Below are positions 27,016 to 38,043 of a stretch of DNA of 64,000 nucleotides, in pieces. Position 1 is the stretch's first letter. Every line of letters begins with the position of its first letter. The DNA comes from Acidimangrovimonas pyrenivorans (lineage in GTDB: Bacteria; Pseudomonadota; Alphaproteobacteria; Rhodobacterales; Rhodobacteraceae). The translations under genes and the position numbers were made by a program. The notes under the pieces are model-generated. The model had not been told where the DNA came from. It saw nothing but the letters and a program-made list of their open reading frames with translations, and ran no database searches. The DNA is taken from contig NZ_JBHRSK010000006.1 of the NCBI RefSeq assembly GCF_042643245.1, positions 49,378 to 113,377 on the forward strand, in the 5' to 3' direction.

Positions 27016-27041
27016 TCGTGCCTGGGTCGTGGTGGGTGGTC

Positions 27042-27914
27042 TTACTCGCCGCCGCCCAGACCGTGGACATAGACGGCCACGGCGCGGATGTCGGCATCCT
27101 TCAGGCGCGCCGTCCAGGACGGCATCACCCCGGCGCGGCCCTTGTCGACGGTCTCGGTGATCGTCTTGACGTCGCCGCCATAGAGCCAGATCGCGTCGGT
27201 CAGGTTGGGCGCGCCCATCTCGACCATGCCCTTGGCGTCCTCGCCATGGCAGGAGGCGCAGTTGTCGGCGAAGACCGTGGCGCCGGCATCCGCCGCCGCG
27301 GCATCCGCCTTCTGGCCCGAGATCTTCAGCACGTATTGCACGACATCGGTGATCTCCTTGGGCTCGAGCACGTCGGCCCAGGCCGGCATCGCCGGCGCCG
27401 GCAGCGTGTTCTCGTCGGCCGGATCACGCACGCCGTGCTGCACCGTGGTGTAGATCTGGTCCAGCGTGCCGCCATGCAGCCAGTCGTCGTCGAGCAGGTT
27501 CGGGAAGCCCTTGTTGCCCCCTGCGCCGGCGCCGTGACACTGGGCGCACCAGGTGCGGAACACCGCGCCGCCGGCATTGACCGCGTATTGCTGCAGCGCC
27601 GGATCCTTGGCGACGTCGTTCAGGTCGGTCGCCACCAGCTTGGCGTTGATCGCGGCGTTCTTGTCGTCGAACTGCTGGATCTCCTTGGCCACGTCGCCGC
27701 GGGTCGACCAGCCCAGCAGGCCCGGCGTCGCGCCCTTGACCAGCGGCCAGGCCGGGTAGAGCACCGAATAGATCAGCGCCCAGATTATGCAGGCATAGAA
27801 GGTCCACAGCCACCAGCGCGGAAGCGGGTTGTTGTATTCCTCGATACCGTCCCAGCTGTGGCCGGTCGTCTCGACCTCGTTGGCCTTCTTCCCTTGAGGT
27901 TTCTTCTCACTCAT
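27042..27914 (-). CDS. ccoP: cbb3 cytochrome c oxidase diheme subunit CcoP
   Basis: Diheme cytochrome c of the cbb3 oxidase that passes electrons to CcoO and CcoN. The 290 residues match. One membrane anchor (about 33-55) follows the GHSWDGIEEYNNPLPRWW signature. Two heme motifs are CAQCH (about 122-126) and CASCH (about 215-219), with Met ligands in MPAWAD and MPSWTA. The ATG overlaps the ccoQ stop by four bases. Confidence 0.97.
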   Translation of the reverse strand: MSEKKPQGKKANEVETTGHSWDGIEEYNNPLPRWWLWTFYACIIWALIYSVLYPAWPLVKGATPGLLGWSTRGDVAKEIQQFDDKNAAINAKLVATDLNDVAKDPALQQYAVNAGGAVFRTWCAQCHGAGAGGNKGFPNLLDDDWLHGGTLDQIYTTVQHGVRDPADENTLPAPAMPAWADVLEPKEITDVVQYVLKISGQKADAAAADAGATVFADNCASCHGEDAKGMVEMGAPNLTDAIWLYGGDVKTITETVDKGRAGVMPSWTARLKDADIRAVAVYVHGLGGGE

Positions 27915-28123
27915 TTCGTCCCCTCCTTCCCAGAGGTGCCGTGCTTGTGCGCACCGTCGCGGGCGGGCTTATTTTCGTTTCGAAATATCGAGGTCGCTGC
28001 CTCGTCCTGGCTCTTGCGGCCCCCCGGGCGGAAGGCCCAGAGAACCACGAAGAGAAACACCAGGGTCAGGCCCAGAAGCATCCAGCTATCCGCGAAATGA
28101 CGCAGGGCCTCGTAGGTTTCCAT
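27911..28123 (-). CDS. ccoQ: cbb3 oxidase small subunit CcoQ
   Basis: A 70-residue one-helix protein that stabilises the cbb3 complex. It begins METYEALRHFADSWMLL with the helix at about 13-31, followed by the AFRPGGRKSQDEAA segment typical of CcoQ. It sits between ccoO and ccoP with a four-base overlap into ccoP. Confidence 0.92.
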   Translation of the reverse strand: METYEALRHFADSWMLLGLTLVFLFVVLWAFRPGGRKSQDEAATSIFRNENKPARDGAHKHGTSGKEGTK

Positions 28124-28132
28124 CGGCCCCTC

Positions 28133-28858
28133 CTACCGGCTCTTGTCGGGGATGAAGGTCGAGAAATCGACCATCGTGCCCAGCACTTGCAGATAGGCGA
28201 TCAGCGCGTCCATTTCGGAGATGCCGGGCTGGCCGTCGAAATTGCGGACATTGGCCTTGGCGTAGCGTTCCTGCAGCCCTTCGTAATCGCTGTCGGGATC
28301 GGCCTGGGCGGCAAAGTCGGCCCGGGCGTTCTTGAGCATATCTTCGGTATAGGGCACGCCGACCATCTGGTTGGTCTTCATGACGTCCTCGATATACTTC
28401 CCGTCGATCATGTTGTGCAGCAGGAAGCCGTATTTCGGCATTACCGATTCCGGCACCACCGATTGCGGGTTGGTCAGGTGGTCGACATGCCAGGCGTCCG
28501 AGTAGCGACCGCCGACGCGGGCGAGGTCGGGCCCCGTCCGCTTCGAGCCCCACTGGAACGGGTGGTCGTACATCGATTCCGCCGCCAGGCTATAATGGCC
28601 GTAGCGTTCGACCTCATCGCGCATCGGGCGGATCATCTGGCTGTGGCAGACGTAGCAGCCCTCGCGGATGTAGATGTTGCGGCCCGCCAGTTCGAGCGGG
28701 GTGTAGGGGCGCACCCCTTCCACCTTCTCGATCGTGTTCTGCAGGTAGAACAGCGGCACGATCTCGACCAGACCGCCAATGGTGACCACCAGGAAGGCAA
28801 GCACCAAGAGCAGCGAGGCGTTGGTTTCGATTTTCTTGTGTTTGTCCAGAAAAGCCAT
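28133..28858 (-). CDS. ccoO: cbb3 cytochrome c oxidase monoheme subunit CcoO
   Basis: Membrane-anchored monoheme cytochrome c of the cbb3 oxidase. The 241 residues contain an N-terminal helix (about 14-37) and one heme motif CYVCHSQ (about 68-74). ARVGGRYSD and the Met in VMPKYGF match the family. It follows ccoN by 12 bases and precedes ccoQ by nine. Confidence 0.97.
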   Translation of the reverse strand: MAFLDKHKKIETNASLLLVLAFLVVTIGGLVEIVPLFYLQNTIEKVEGVRPYTPLELAGRNIYIREGCYVCHSQMIRPMRDEVERYGHYSLAAESMYDHPFQWGSKRTGPDLARVGGRYSDAWHVDHLTNPQSVVPESVMPKYGFLLHNMIDGKYIEDVMKTNQMVGVPYTEDMLKNARADFAAQADPDSDYEGLQERYAKANVRNFDGQPGISEMDALIAYLQVLGTMVDFSTFIPDKSR

Positions 28859-28870
28859 GACTGTCTCCGA

Positions 28871-30472
<1,602 letters not shown>

Positions 30473-30564
30473 TGTGCGTCCCTTCGTCTTTTTACCGGTC
30501 CGAGTCGGTTCGGCCGGGCATTATTCGACGGATCCGTGTGTGCCCGCAGGGGGGGGCAATCGCA

Positions 30565-30578
30565 TTGATCCATGTCAA
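30565..30578 (-). promoter_or_regulatory. FNR/FnrL box upstream of ccoN
   Basis: TTGATCCATGTCAA, close to TTGAT-N4-ATCAA. It lies in the 259-base gap between the divergent ccoN and usp genes, nearer ccoN. Confidence 0.8.
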
Positions 30579-30628
30579 AAAGGCGTGAGCCTCGGCCATA
30601 TCCACGTGAGAAACGCGTGAACTGCGGG

Positions 30629-30642
30629 TTGATCGAAGTCAA
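30629..30642 (+). promoter_or_regulatory. FNR/FnrL box upstream of the universal stress protein gene
   Basis: TTGATCGAAGTCAA. A TATTGC sequence (30665-30670) lies 32 bases from the box centre on the plus strand, as expected for class II activation of the usp gene. Confidence 0.75.
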
Positions 30643-30731
30643 TGCGGCCATCGCGCGCGTGGCGTATTGCTGCATCCGGAAGCGCGACGTCCGGTCGCTC
30701 TGAAAATCAAGCTTTTCCAAGGGGTTTTCCG

Positions 30732-31571
30732 ATGGCCTACAAAAATCTTCTGACGGTTCTGACGGCGCTGGAGGGGCTCGAACCGACCCTGCGCGCGGCG
30801 GTAGAACTCGCGCGTCGCGAAGGCGCGCATCTTGACGTGCTCTGCCTCGGAATCGACCGGACGCAAGCGGGCTACTACTACGCCGGCGCCACGGTGATGC
30901 TGCAGCAGGAACTGATCGACCGCGCCAAGGCCGAGGCCGAGGAGATCGAGACCAAGGTGCGCGAGGTGCTGGGTTCCGAGGATATCAGCTGGGGCGTCGA
31001 CGCGGCTGTGGCCCAGATCGGCGGCCTCGGCGCGATCGTGGCGCTGCGGGCCCGGTTCAGCGACCTCGTGGTCCTGCCGCAGCCCTATGGCGAAGGCCGC
31101 GGCCAGGAGGACGAGGCCGTGGTCGAGGCAGCGATGTTCGACGGCCAGGCGCCGGTCCTGGTGCTGCCCGAGGGCGGCCTGGGCGAGACGCTCGGCAAGC
31201 GCATCGTCGTGGCCTGGAACCAGAGCTCCGAGGCGCTGGCGGCGATCCGCCGGGCGCTGCCGATGCTGAAGGCCGCCGACACGGTGAACATCGTCGTCGT
31301 CGACCCGCCGCAGCACGGCCCCGAACGCTCAGATCCCGGCGGGGCGCTGAGCCAGATGCTGGCGCGCCACGGCGTCCGGAGCGAGGTTTCGGTGCTGGCC
31401 AAGACGATGCCGAAGGTCTCGGAAGTGCTCAAGCGCCACCTGCGCGACCAGAACGCCGACATGCTGGTGATGGGGGCCTATGGCCATTCGCGCTTCCGCG
31501 AGGCGATCCTCGGCGGCGCCACCCGTGCCATGCTCGAAGGCGCCGAAGTGCCGGTCTTCATGGCCCACTGA
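30732..31571 (+). CDS. universal stress protein, two UspA-like domains
   Basis: A 279-residue UspA-superfamily protein. It is about twice the length of a single domain, so two Usp folds in tandem are likely. The C-terminal domain shows the ATP-type signature GAYGHSRFREAILGGATRAM (about 252-271). Usp genes next to ccoN are a known feature of FNR-controlled loci in this order. It is divergent from ccoN and has its own FNR-type box. The start MAYKNLLTVL is preferred to an upstream in-frame ATG in the promoter area. Confidence 0.88.
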   Translation: MAYKNLLTVLTALEGLEPTLRAAVELARREGAHLDVLCLGIDRTQAGYYYAGATVMLQQELIDRAKAEAEEIETKVREVLGSEDISWGVDAAVAQIGGLGAIVALRARFSDLVVLPQPYGEGRGQEDEAVVEAAMFDGQAPVLVLPEGGLGETLGKRIVVAWNQSSEALAAIRRALPMLKAADTVNIVVVDPPQHGPERSDPGGALSQMLARHGVRSEVSVLAKTMPKVSEVLKRHLRDQNADMLVMGAYGHSRFREAILGGATRAMLEGAEVPVFMAH

Positions 31572-31632
31572 TCTTCAGGGCCCACCGACGGGCCTGGCGG
31601 GGCCCTGCCCCGCCACAATGTTCCCCACTTGC

Positions 31633-31667
31633 GCGTCGCCCCTGCCTCGGGAGCGGCGCCTTTTTTT
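31633..31667 (+). terminator. Rho-independent terminator of the usp gene
   Basis: Seven-base stem GCGTCGC/GCGGCGC (one G-U pair) followed by TTTTTTT, about 60 bases after the stop. Confidence 0.6.
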
Positions 31668-31705
31668 GCGCGCCCCGGCCCTCCCAGCTGGAGGCCGGCG
31701 CCCTG

Positions 31706-31766
31706 CCTTTCACCTGAATGAAAATATCCCGGGGGAGTCGCTCCTGGCGACGGGGGCAGCGCCCCC
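31706..31766 (+). repeat. dispersed intergenic repeat, copy E
   Basis: CCTTTCACCTGAATGAAAAT followed by ATCCCGGGGG and a GGGGGC/GCCCCC hairpin. It lies between the convergent usp and fnrL genes. The rest of the 268-base gap shows no gene beyond the terminator. Confidence 0.7.
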
Positions 31767-31839
31767 ACGGCGCGCAGCGCCCGCGCAACAGCCTTGCGCG
31801 CTCCGCGCGCGCAACTGGATCAGCTTCGAAATCAGAGGC

Positions 31840-32586
31840 TTAGACCAGCATCCCGCCATCCGAATCGTCGCCCGCCTCTTCCAGCAGCCGATCGAAATTC
31901 GGGATCGTGACGTGGCGCTTGCCTTCCAGCACGATGACCTCGTCACGCTTGAGCGCCGAGATCTGGCGGCTGACGGTTTCCAGCGTCAGCCCGAGATAGT
32001 CGGCCATCGCCTCGCGCGTCAGCGGCAGGTCGAAGGTCAGCGGCCCCTTGGTGCCGTCGAGCGTCAGCGAGGCGTCGCGCCGGGCGATGATGGCGACAAG
32101 GCTGGCGATCTTCTCGCGCGCGGTCTTGCGGCCCAGAAGCAGCATCCATTCCCGCGCCGCGTCCAGTTCGTCCAGCGTCATCTCGAGCAGCCGCTGGCCG
32201 ATATGCGGCGTGCGCAGCATCATGTCCTCGAACGGCTTCTTGCGGAAGCAGCACATCACCAGATCGGTGGTCGCGGTAACGTCATAGGCGGCGGCGGGGC
32301 GCCCCGGCCGGCCGACGAAATCCGACGGCAGCAGCAGGCCGACCATCTGGCGGCGGCCATCCTCCATCGTCTGGGTCAGGGTCGCGATGCCGGTGACCAC
32401 CGAGCCGACGAAATCCATCTGGTCGCCCGACCAGATCACCGTCTGTCCGGCCTCGTAGCTGCGGTAGTACTTGATCTTCTCGAGCTCCTCGAGCTCTCGG
32501 TCGTCGCAACGTGCGCAGACAGCGCGGTGCCGGATCGGGCAGTCCCCACAATCATGGGAATTGAAACTGGCGTTATGGAGGTCCAT
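31840..32586 (-). CDS. fnrL: FNR-type oxygen-sensing regulator FnrL
   Basis: Crp/Fnr-family regulator that senses oxygen with a [4Fe-4S] cluster and activates genes at low oxygen. The 248 residues include the N-terminal cluster ligands C13, C16 and C24 (and C27), with C112/C113 as the fourth ligand region. The cyclic-nucleotide-like fold is followed by a helix-turn-helix near the C-terminus with LTLETVSRQISALKR. The Glu/Ser/Arg of the recognition helix fit the TTGAT-N4-ATCAA boxes found across this region. It is divergent from hemN, and a box lies 12 bases upstream of its start, suggesting autoregulation. Confidence 0.95.
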   Translation of the reverse strand: MDLHNASFNSHDCGDCPIRHRAVCARCDDRELEELEKIKYYRSYEAGQTVIWSGDQMDFVGSVVTGIATLTQTMEDGRRQMVGLLLPSDFVGRPGRPAAAYDVTATTDLVMCCFRKKPFEDMMLRTPHIGQRLLEMTLDELDAAREWMLLLGRKTAREKIASLVAIIARRDASLTLDGTKGPLTFDLPLTREAMADYLGLTLETVSRQISALKRDEVIVLEGKRHVTIPNFDRLLEEAGDDSDGGMLV

Positions 32587-32597
32587 CCGGCTCTCGT

Positions 32598-32611
32598 TTG
32601 ATCTGTGTCAA
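32598..32611. promoter_or_regulatory. FNR/FnrL box between fnrL and hemN
   Basis: TTGATCTGTGTCAA in the 58-base gap between divergent starts. It is centred 18 bases before fnrL and about 40 bases before hemN, so it can act on both. Confidence 0.8.
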
Positions 32612-32644
32612 GGCGCTAAGCAATCGGATTATCAAGGTAGTCCA

Positions 32645-34000
32645 ATGGCAACTGAATCGCAACTGACGCGGCTCGGGCTTTTTGACGCGCGTGTGCCCCG
32701 ATATACAAGCTATCCGACGGCACCGCATTTCAACGCGTCAGTGGGTCACGAGCATTTCTCCGCTTGGATCGAGTCGATCCCGGCGGGGTCGGAAATTTCC
32801 CTCTACCTCCATGTCCCGTTCTGCCGCCGGCTGTGCTGGTTCTGCGCCTGCCGGACGCAGGGCACCAGCTCGGACGAACCGGTGCGGGCCTATGCCGAGA
32901 TTCTCAAGACCGAGATCGCGCTGCTGAAGGAGCGGCTCGCCCCCGGCGTGCGGCTGTCGCGGCTGCATTGGGGCGGCGGCACGCCGACGATGCTGCCGGC
33001 GGACATGATTTCCGACCTGGCCGGCACCGTCTTCGAGGCCGTGCCGATGGGCGAGGGGGCCGAGTTCTCGGTCGAGATCGACCCGAACGAGATCGACGAC
33101 GCACGGCTCGACGCGCTGGCGGCGGCGGGGATGAACCGCGCCTCGATCGGGGTGCAGGATTTCGATCTCGAGATCCAGAAGATCATCGGCCGCGACCAGA
33201 CCTACGACGTCACCCGCGACGCGGTCGAGGCGATACGCGCCCGGGGCGTGCACAGCCTCAATGCCGATATCCTCTACGGCCTGCCGCAGCAGAGCCCCGA
33301 GCGGCTGGCGGATTCGGTCCAGAAGCTGCTCTCGCTGGCGCCCGACCGGGTGGCGCTCTATGGCTATGCCCATGTGCCGTGGATGGCCCGGCGGCAGGTG
33401 ATGATCCCGTCCGATACCCTGCCCCGGCCCGAGGAGCGGCTGGCGCTGTTCGAGACCGCGCGCAAGCTCTTCGTCTGGGACGGCTATCGCGAGATCGGCA
33501 TCGACCATTTCGCCCGGCCCGGGGACGGGCTGGCCGTGGCCCAGGCCAACGGGACGCTGCGGCGCAACTTCCAGGGCTATACCGACGACACCGCGCAGGT
33601 ACTGGTGGGCCTCGGCGCCTCGTCGATCTCGCGCTTCCCGCAGGGCTATGCCCAGAATGCCAGCGCGACGGCCGATTACACCAAGGCGATCCGCGAGGGA
33701 GAATTCGCCACCCGCCGCGGCCATGTCTTCAGCGAAGAGGACAAGCTGCGCGGCCGGATCATCGAGGCGCTGATGTGCGACTTCAAGGTCTCCACGGCCG
33801 AGCTGATCCGCGACTACGGCGCCTCCGAGGCGCAGCTGGCCGAGATGTACGACAAGGCGGCGAAGGCCTTCCCCGAGATGGTCGCGATCAGCGCCGAGGG
33901 GCTGGCGATCCCGGAACACGCCCGGCCGCTGACGCGGATGATCGCCCGCAGCTTCGACGCCTACGACCTGTCGAAAGCCGGCCACAGCACCGCGATCTGA
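32645..34000 (+). CDS. hemN: oxygen-independent coproporphyrinogen III oxidase
   Basis: Radical SAM enzyme that makes protoporphyrinogen IX from coproporphyrinogen III without oxygen. The 451 residues are typical of HemN. The radical SAM cluster is CRRLCWFC (C60, C64, C67), followed by GGGTPT (about 111-116). RYTSYPTAPHF at the N-terminus is the HemN family signature. AAGGTAG precedes the ATG. Heme supply for cbb3 oxidase at low oxygen fits its place beside fnrL. Confidence 0.96.
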   Translation: MATESQLTRLGLFDARVPRYTSYPTAPHFNASVGHEHFSAWIESIPAGSEISLYLHVPFCRRLCWFCACRTQGTSSDEPVRAYAEILKTEIALLKERLAPGVRLSRLHWGGGTPTMLPADMISDLAGTVFEAVPMGEGAEFSVEIDPNEIDDARLDALAAAGMNRASIGVQDFDLEIQKIIGRDQTYDVTRDAVEAIRARGVHSLNADILYGLPQQSPERLADSVQKLLSLAPDRVALYGYAHVPWMARRQVMIPSDTLPRPEERLALFETARKLFVWDGYREIGIDHFARPGDGLAVAQANGTLRRNFQGYTDDTAQVLVGLGASSISRFPQGYAQNASATADYTKAIREGEFATRRGHVFSEEDKLRGRIIEALMCDFKVSTAELIRDYGASEAQLAEMYDKAAKAFPEMVAISAEGLAIPEHARPLTRMIARSFDAYDLSKAGHSTAI

Positions 34001-34004
34001 GCTT

Positions 34005-34032
34005 CCCCCGTGGCGCCATCGCGCCGCGGGGG
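34005..34032 (+). terminator. strong hairpin after hemN
   Basis: Twelve-base-pair stem CCCCCGTGGCGC/GCGCCGCGGGGG with loop CATC, starting four bases after the stop. No U run follows, so termination is uncertain. Confidence 0.45.
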
Positions 34033-34118
34033 ATGTGCCCCGCCGCAGGGTTGCTGCCCGCTTCCCTGCGGCCGGGTGCACCTGCCCCGACACCTCCCAT
34101 TGCGGCACGGTCGGGCCG

Positions 34119-34151
34119 CCTCCGGCGGGAGTATTTGGACAAAGAAGAAAT
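34119..34151 (-). repeat. dispersed intergenic repeat, copy F (inverted)
   Basis: On the minus strand: ATTTCTTCTTTGTCCAAATA followed by CTCCCGCCGGAGG. It forms an inverted pair with the copy at 34168-34202, between the convergent hemN and yejF genes. Confidence 0.7.
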
Positions 34152-34167
34152 GCAGCGCGCGCCTGTG

Positions 34168-34202
34168 CTTCTACTTTGCGGAAATACTCCGGGGGCTCCG
34201 GC
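34168..34202 (+). repeat. dispersed intergenic repeat, copy G
   Basis: TTCTACTTTGCGGAAATACT followed by CCGGGGGCTCCGG. It abuts the yejF end and faces copy F. Confidence 0.65.
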
Positions 34203-34206
34203 CCGC

Positions 34207-35822
<1,616 letters not shown>

Positions 35823-35826
<4 letters not shown>

Positions 35827-36932
35827 TCGAAGGTCTTTCGCGGGTCGAAGGCGTCGCGCACCCCTTCGAAGATGAAGACGAGCAGCGACAGCATGATGGC
35901 GAAGGTGAAGAAGGCCGAGAAGCCCAGCCACGGCGCCTGCAGGTTCTGCTTGGCCTGCAGCGTCAGCTCGCCCAGCGACGGTGCCGAGGAGGGCAGGCCG
36001 AAGCCGAGGAAGTCGAGCGTGGCAAGGCTGCCGATGGCGCCGGTGATGATGAAGGGCAGGAAGGTGACGGTGGCGACCATGGCGTTGGGCAGGACGTGGC
36101 GGAACATGATCGTGCCGTTGGTCACGCCCAGGGCGCGGGCGGCGCGGACATATTCGAAGTTGCGCGCCCGCAGGAACTCGGCCCGCACGACATGGACCAG
36201 CGCCGTCCAGCCGAACAGCACCATCAGGAAGACCAGCAGCCAGAAGCTCATCTGCCAGATCGCGGCGACGATGATGATGACGTAGAGGCTGGGGGTCGAG
36301 CCCCAGATCTCGATGATGCGCTGGAAGATGAGGTCGATCCAGCCGCCGAAATAGCCCTGTACCGCCCCCGCCGCGATGCCGATGACCGAGGTCAACAGCG
36401 TGGTGATCAGGGCGAAGGCCACCGACATGCGGAAGCCGTAGATCACCCGCGCCAGCACGTCGCGCGCGGTGTCGTCGGTGCCGAGCCAGTGCTTGGCGTC
36501 TGGGGCCGAGGGGGCGGAGCCCTCGATGTTGTTGACGGTGTTGTAGCTGTAGGGGATCGGCGGCCAGAGGATCCAGCCCGGCGTGATCTTCTTGCCGTCC
36601 ACCATGCCGGTCGTCTGCGCCTCCCTCATCACCTTGGCCGGCGCGTCGAAGCAGCTGTCGGCCCCGGCGGCGACGATCAGGCATTGCACTTCCGGGTCGC
36701 GATAGACCGCCTCGGTCTGGAAATCGCCGCCGAAGGCCGTCTCGGGATAGAAATGCAGCACGGGGCTGTAGATCTCGCCCTTGTAGCTGACCAGCAGCGG
36801 GTGGTCGTTGGCGATGAACTCGGCAAACAGCGACAGGCCGAACAGCACGGCGAACAGGATCAGCGACCAGTAGGCGCGCCGGTTCGAGCGGAAGTTGCGC
36901 CAGCGGCGCTTGTTGAGCGGAGACAGCGCCAC
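35823..36932 (-). CDS. yejE: peptide ABC transporter permease YejE
   Basis: Inner-membrane permease of YejABEF. About 369 residues with an N-terminal helix (SLILFAVLFGLSLFAEFIA) and five further helices in the last half, with the EAA-like loop in VRAARALGVTNGTIMFRHVLPNA. A large periplasmic loop lies between, as in YejE. GTG at 36930-36932 is preferred, one base after the yejB stop with GGGAG seven bases upstream. A longer start at 36980 is in frame but overlaps yejB. Confidence 0.92.
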
Positions 36933-36933
36933 G

Positions 36934-38031
36934 TCAGGTCTCCCGCGTGGCGAAATCGATGCGGGGATCGACCCAGACATACATCAGGTCCGAGACCAGC
37001 CCCATGACAAGGCCGATGACGCTGAAGACGAACAGGGTGCCGAAGATCACCGGGTAGTCGCGCGCCACCGCCGCCTCGTAGCCCAGCCGGCCGAGCCCAT
37101 CGAGCGAGAAGATCGTCTCGATGATCACCGAGCCGCCGAAGAAGACCGAGACGAACAGCGCCGGGAAGCCGGCGATGACGATCAGCATCGCGTTGCGGAA
37201 GACATGGCCGTAAAGCACCCGGCGCTCGGTCAGGCCCTTGGCGCGGGCGGTCATGACGTAATGCTTCTTGATCTCGTCGAGGAAGCTGTTCTTGGTCAGC
37301 AGCGTCAGGGTGGCGAAGCTGGCGATGGTCGAGGCCAGCACCGGCAGGGTGATGTGCCAGAAATAGTCCAGCACCTTGCCGATCAGGCTGAGCTGCTCCC
37401 AGTTGTCCGAGACCAGCCCGCGCAGCGGGAACAGGCGCCAGTAGCTGCCGCCGGCGAACAGCACCAGGAGCAGGATGGCGAACAGGAAGCCGGGGATGGC
37501 ATAGCCGACGATGATCGCCCCCGAGGTCCAGGTGTCGAAGCTCGACCCGTCCTTGACCGCCTTTCGGATGCCCAGCGGGATCGAGACCAGATAGGCGATC
37601 AGCGTCGACCACAGCCCGAGCGACAGCGACACCGGCATCTTCTCCAGCACCAGGTCGACGACGCTGATCGAGCGGAAATAGCTCTGGCCGAAGTCGAAAT
37701 GGAGGTAGTTCCACATCATGTCGAGGAACCGTTCCAGCGGCGGCTTGTCGAAACCGAATTGCTTTTCCAGCTCGTTGATGAATTCCGGCGGCAGGCCCCG
37801 GGCACCGAGATAGCGCTGGTCGCCGGCAGTGTCCGCCTGGGCCGTCTGCTGGGCGCCGCTGTCGCCGCTGCCCGAGAAGTTCTGGAACACGTCGCCCTGG
37901 CCCTGCAGCCGGGCGACGATCTGCTCGATCGGGCCGCCGGGGACGAACTGGGTCAGGGTGAAGTTGATCACCATGATCCCGAACAGGGTCGGGATCATCA
38001 GCAGCAACCGCCGCAGGATATAGGCGCCCAT
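36934..38031 (-). CDS. yejB: peptide ABC transporter permease YejB
   Basis: Second permease of the importer, 365 residues as in E. coli. It begins MGAYILRRLLLMIPTLFGIM with a first helix, then a periplasmic stretch and five more helices. The EAA loop is seen in MTARAKGLTERRVLYGHVFR. It lies 12 bases after yejA and one base before yejE. Confidence 0.94.
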   Translation of the reverse strand: MGAYILRRLLLMIPTLFGIMVINFTLTQFVPGGPIEQIVARLQGQGDVFQNFSGSGDSGAQQTAQADTAGDQRYLGARGLPPEFINELEKQFGFDKPPLERFLDMMWNYLHFDFGQSYFRSISVVDLVLEKMPVSLSLGLWSTLIAYLVSIPLGIRKAVKDGSSFDTWTSGAIIVGYAIPGFLFAILLLVLFAGGSYWRLFPLRGLVSDNWEQLSLIGKVLDYFWHITLPVLASTIASFATLTLLTKNSFLDEIKKHYVMTARAKGLTERRVLYGHVFRNAMLIVIAGFPALFVSVFFGGSVIIETIFSLDGLGRLGYEAAVARDYPVIFGTLFVFSVIGLVMGLVSDLMYVWVDPRIDFATRET

Positions 38032-38043
38032 GATGCCGCCGCC

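Noticed and set aside
34005..34202. A small gene between hemN and yejF
   Set aside because: The gap is filled by a hairpin and two repeat copies; the short frames there show no ribosome site or coding pattern.
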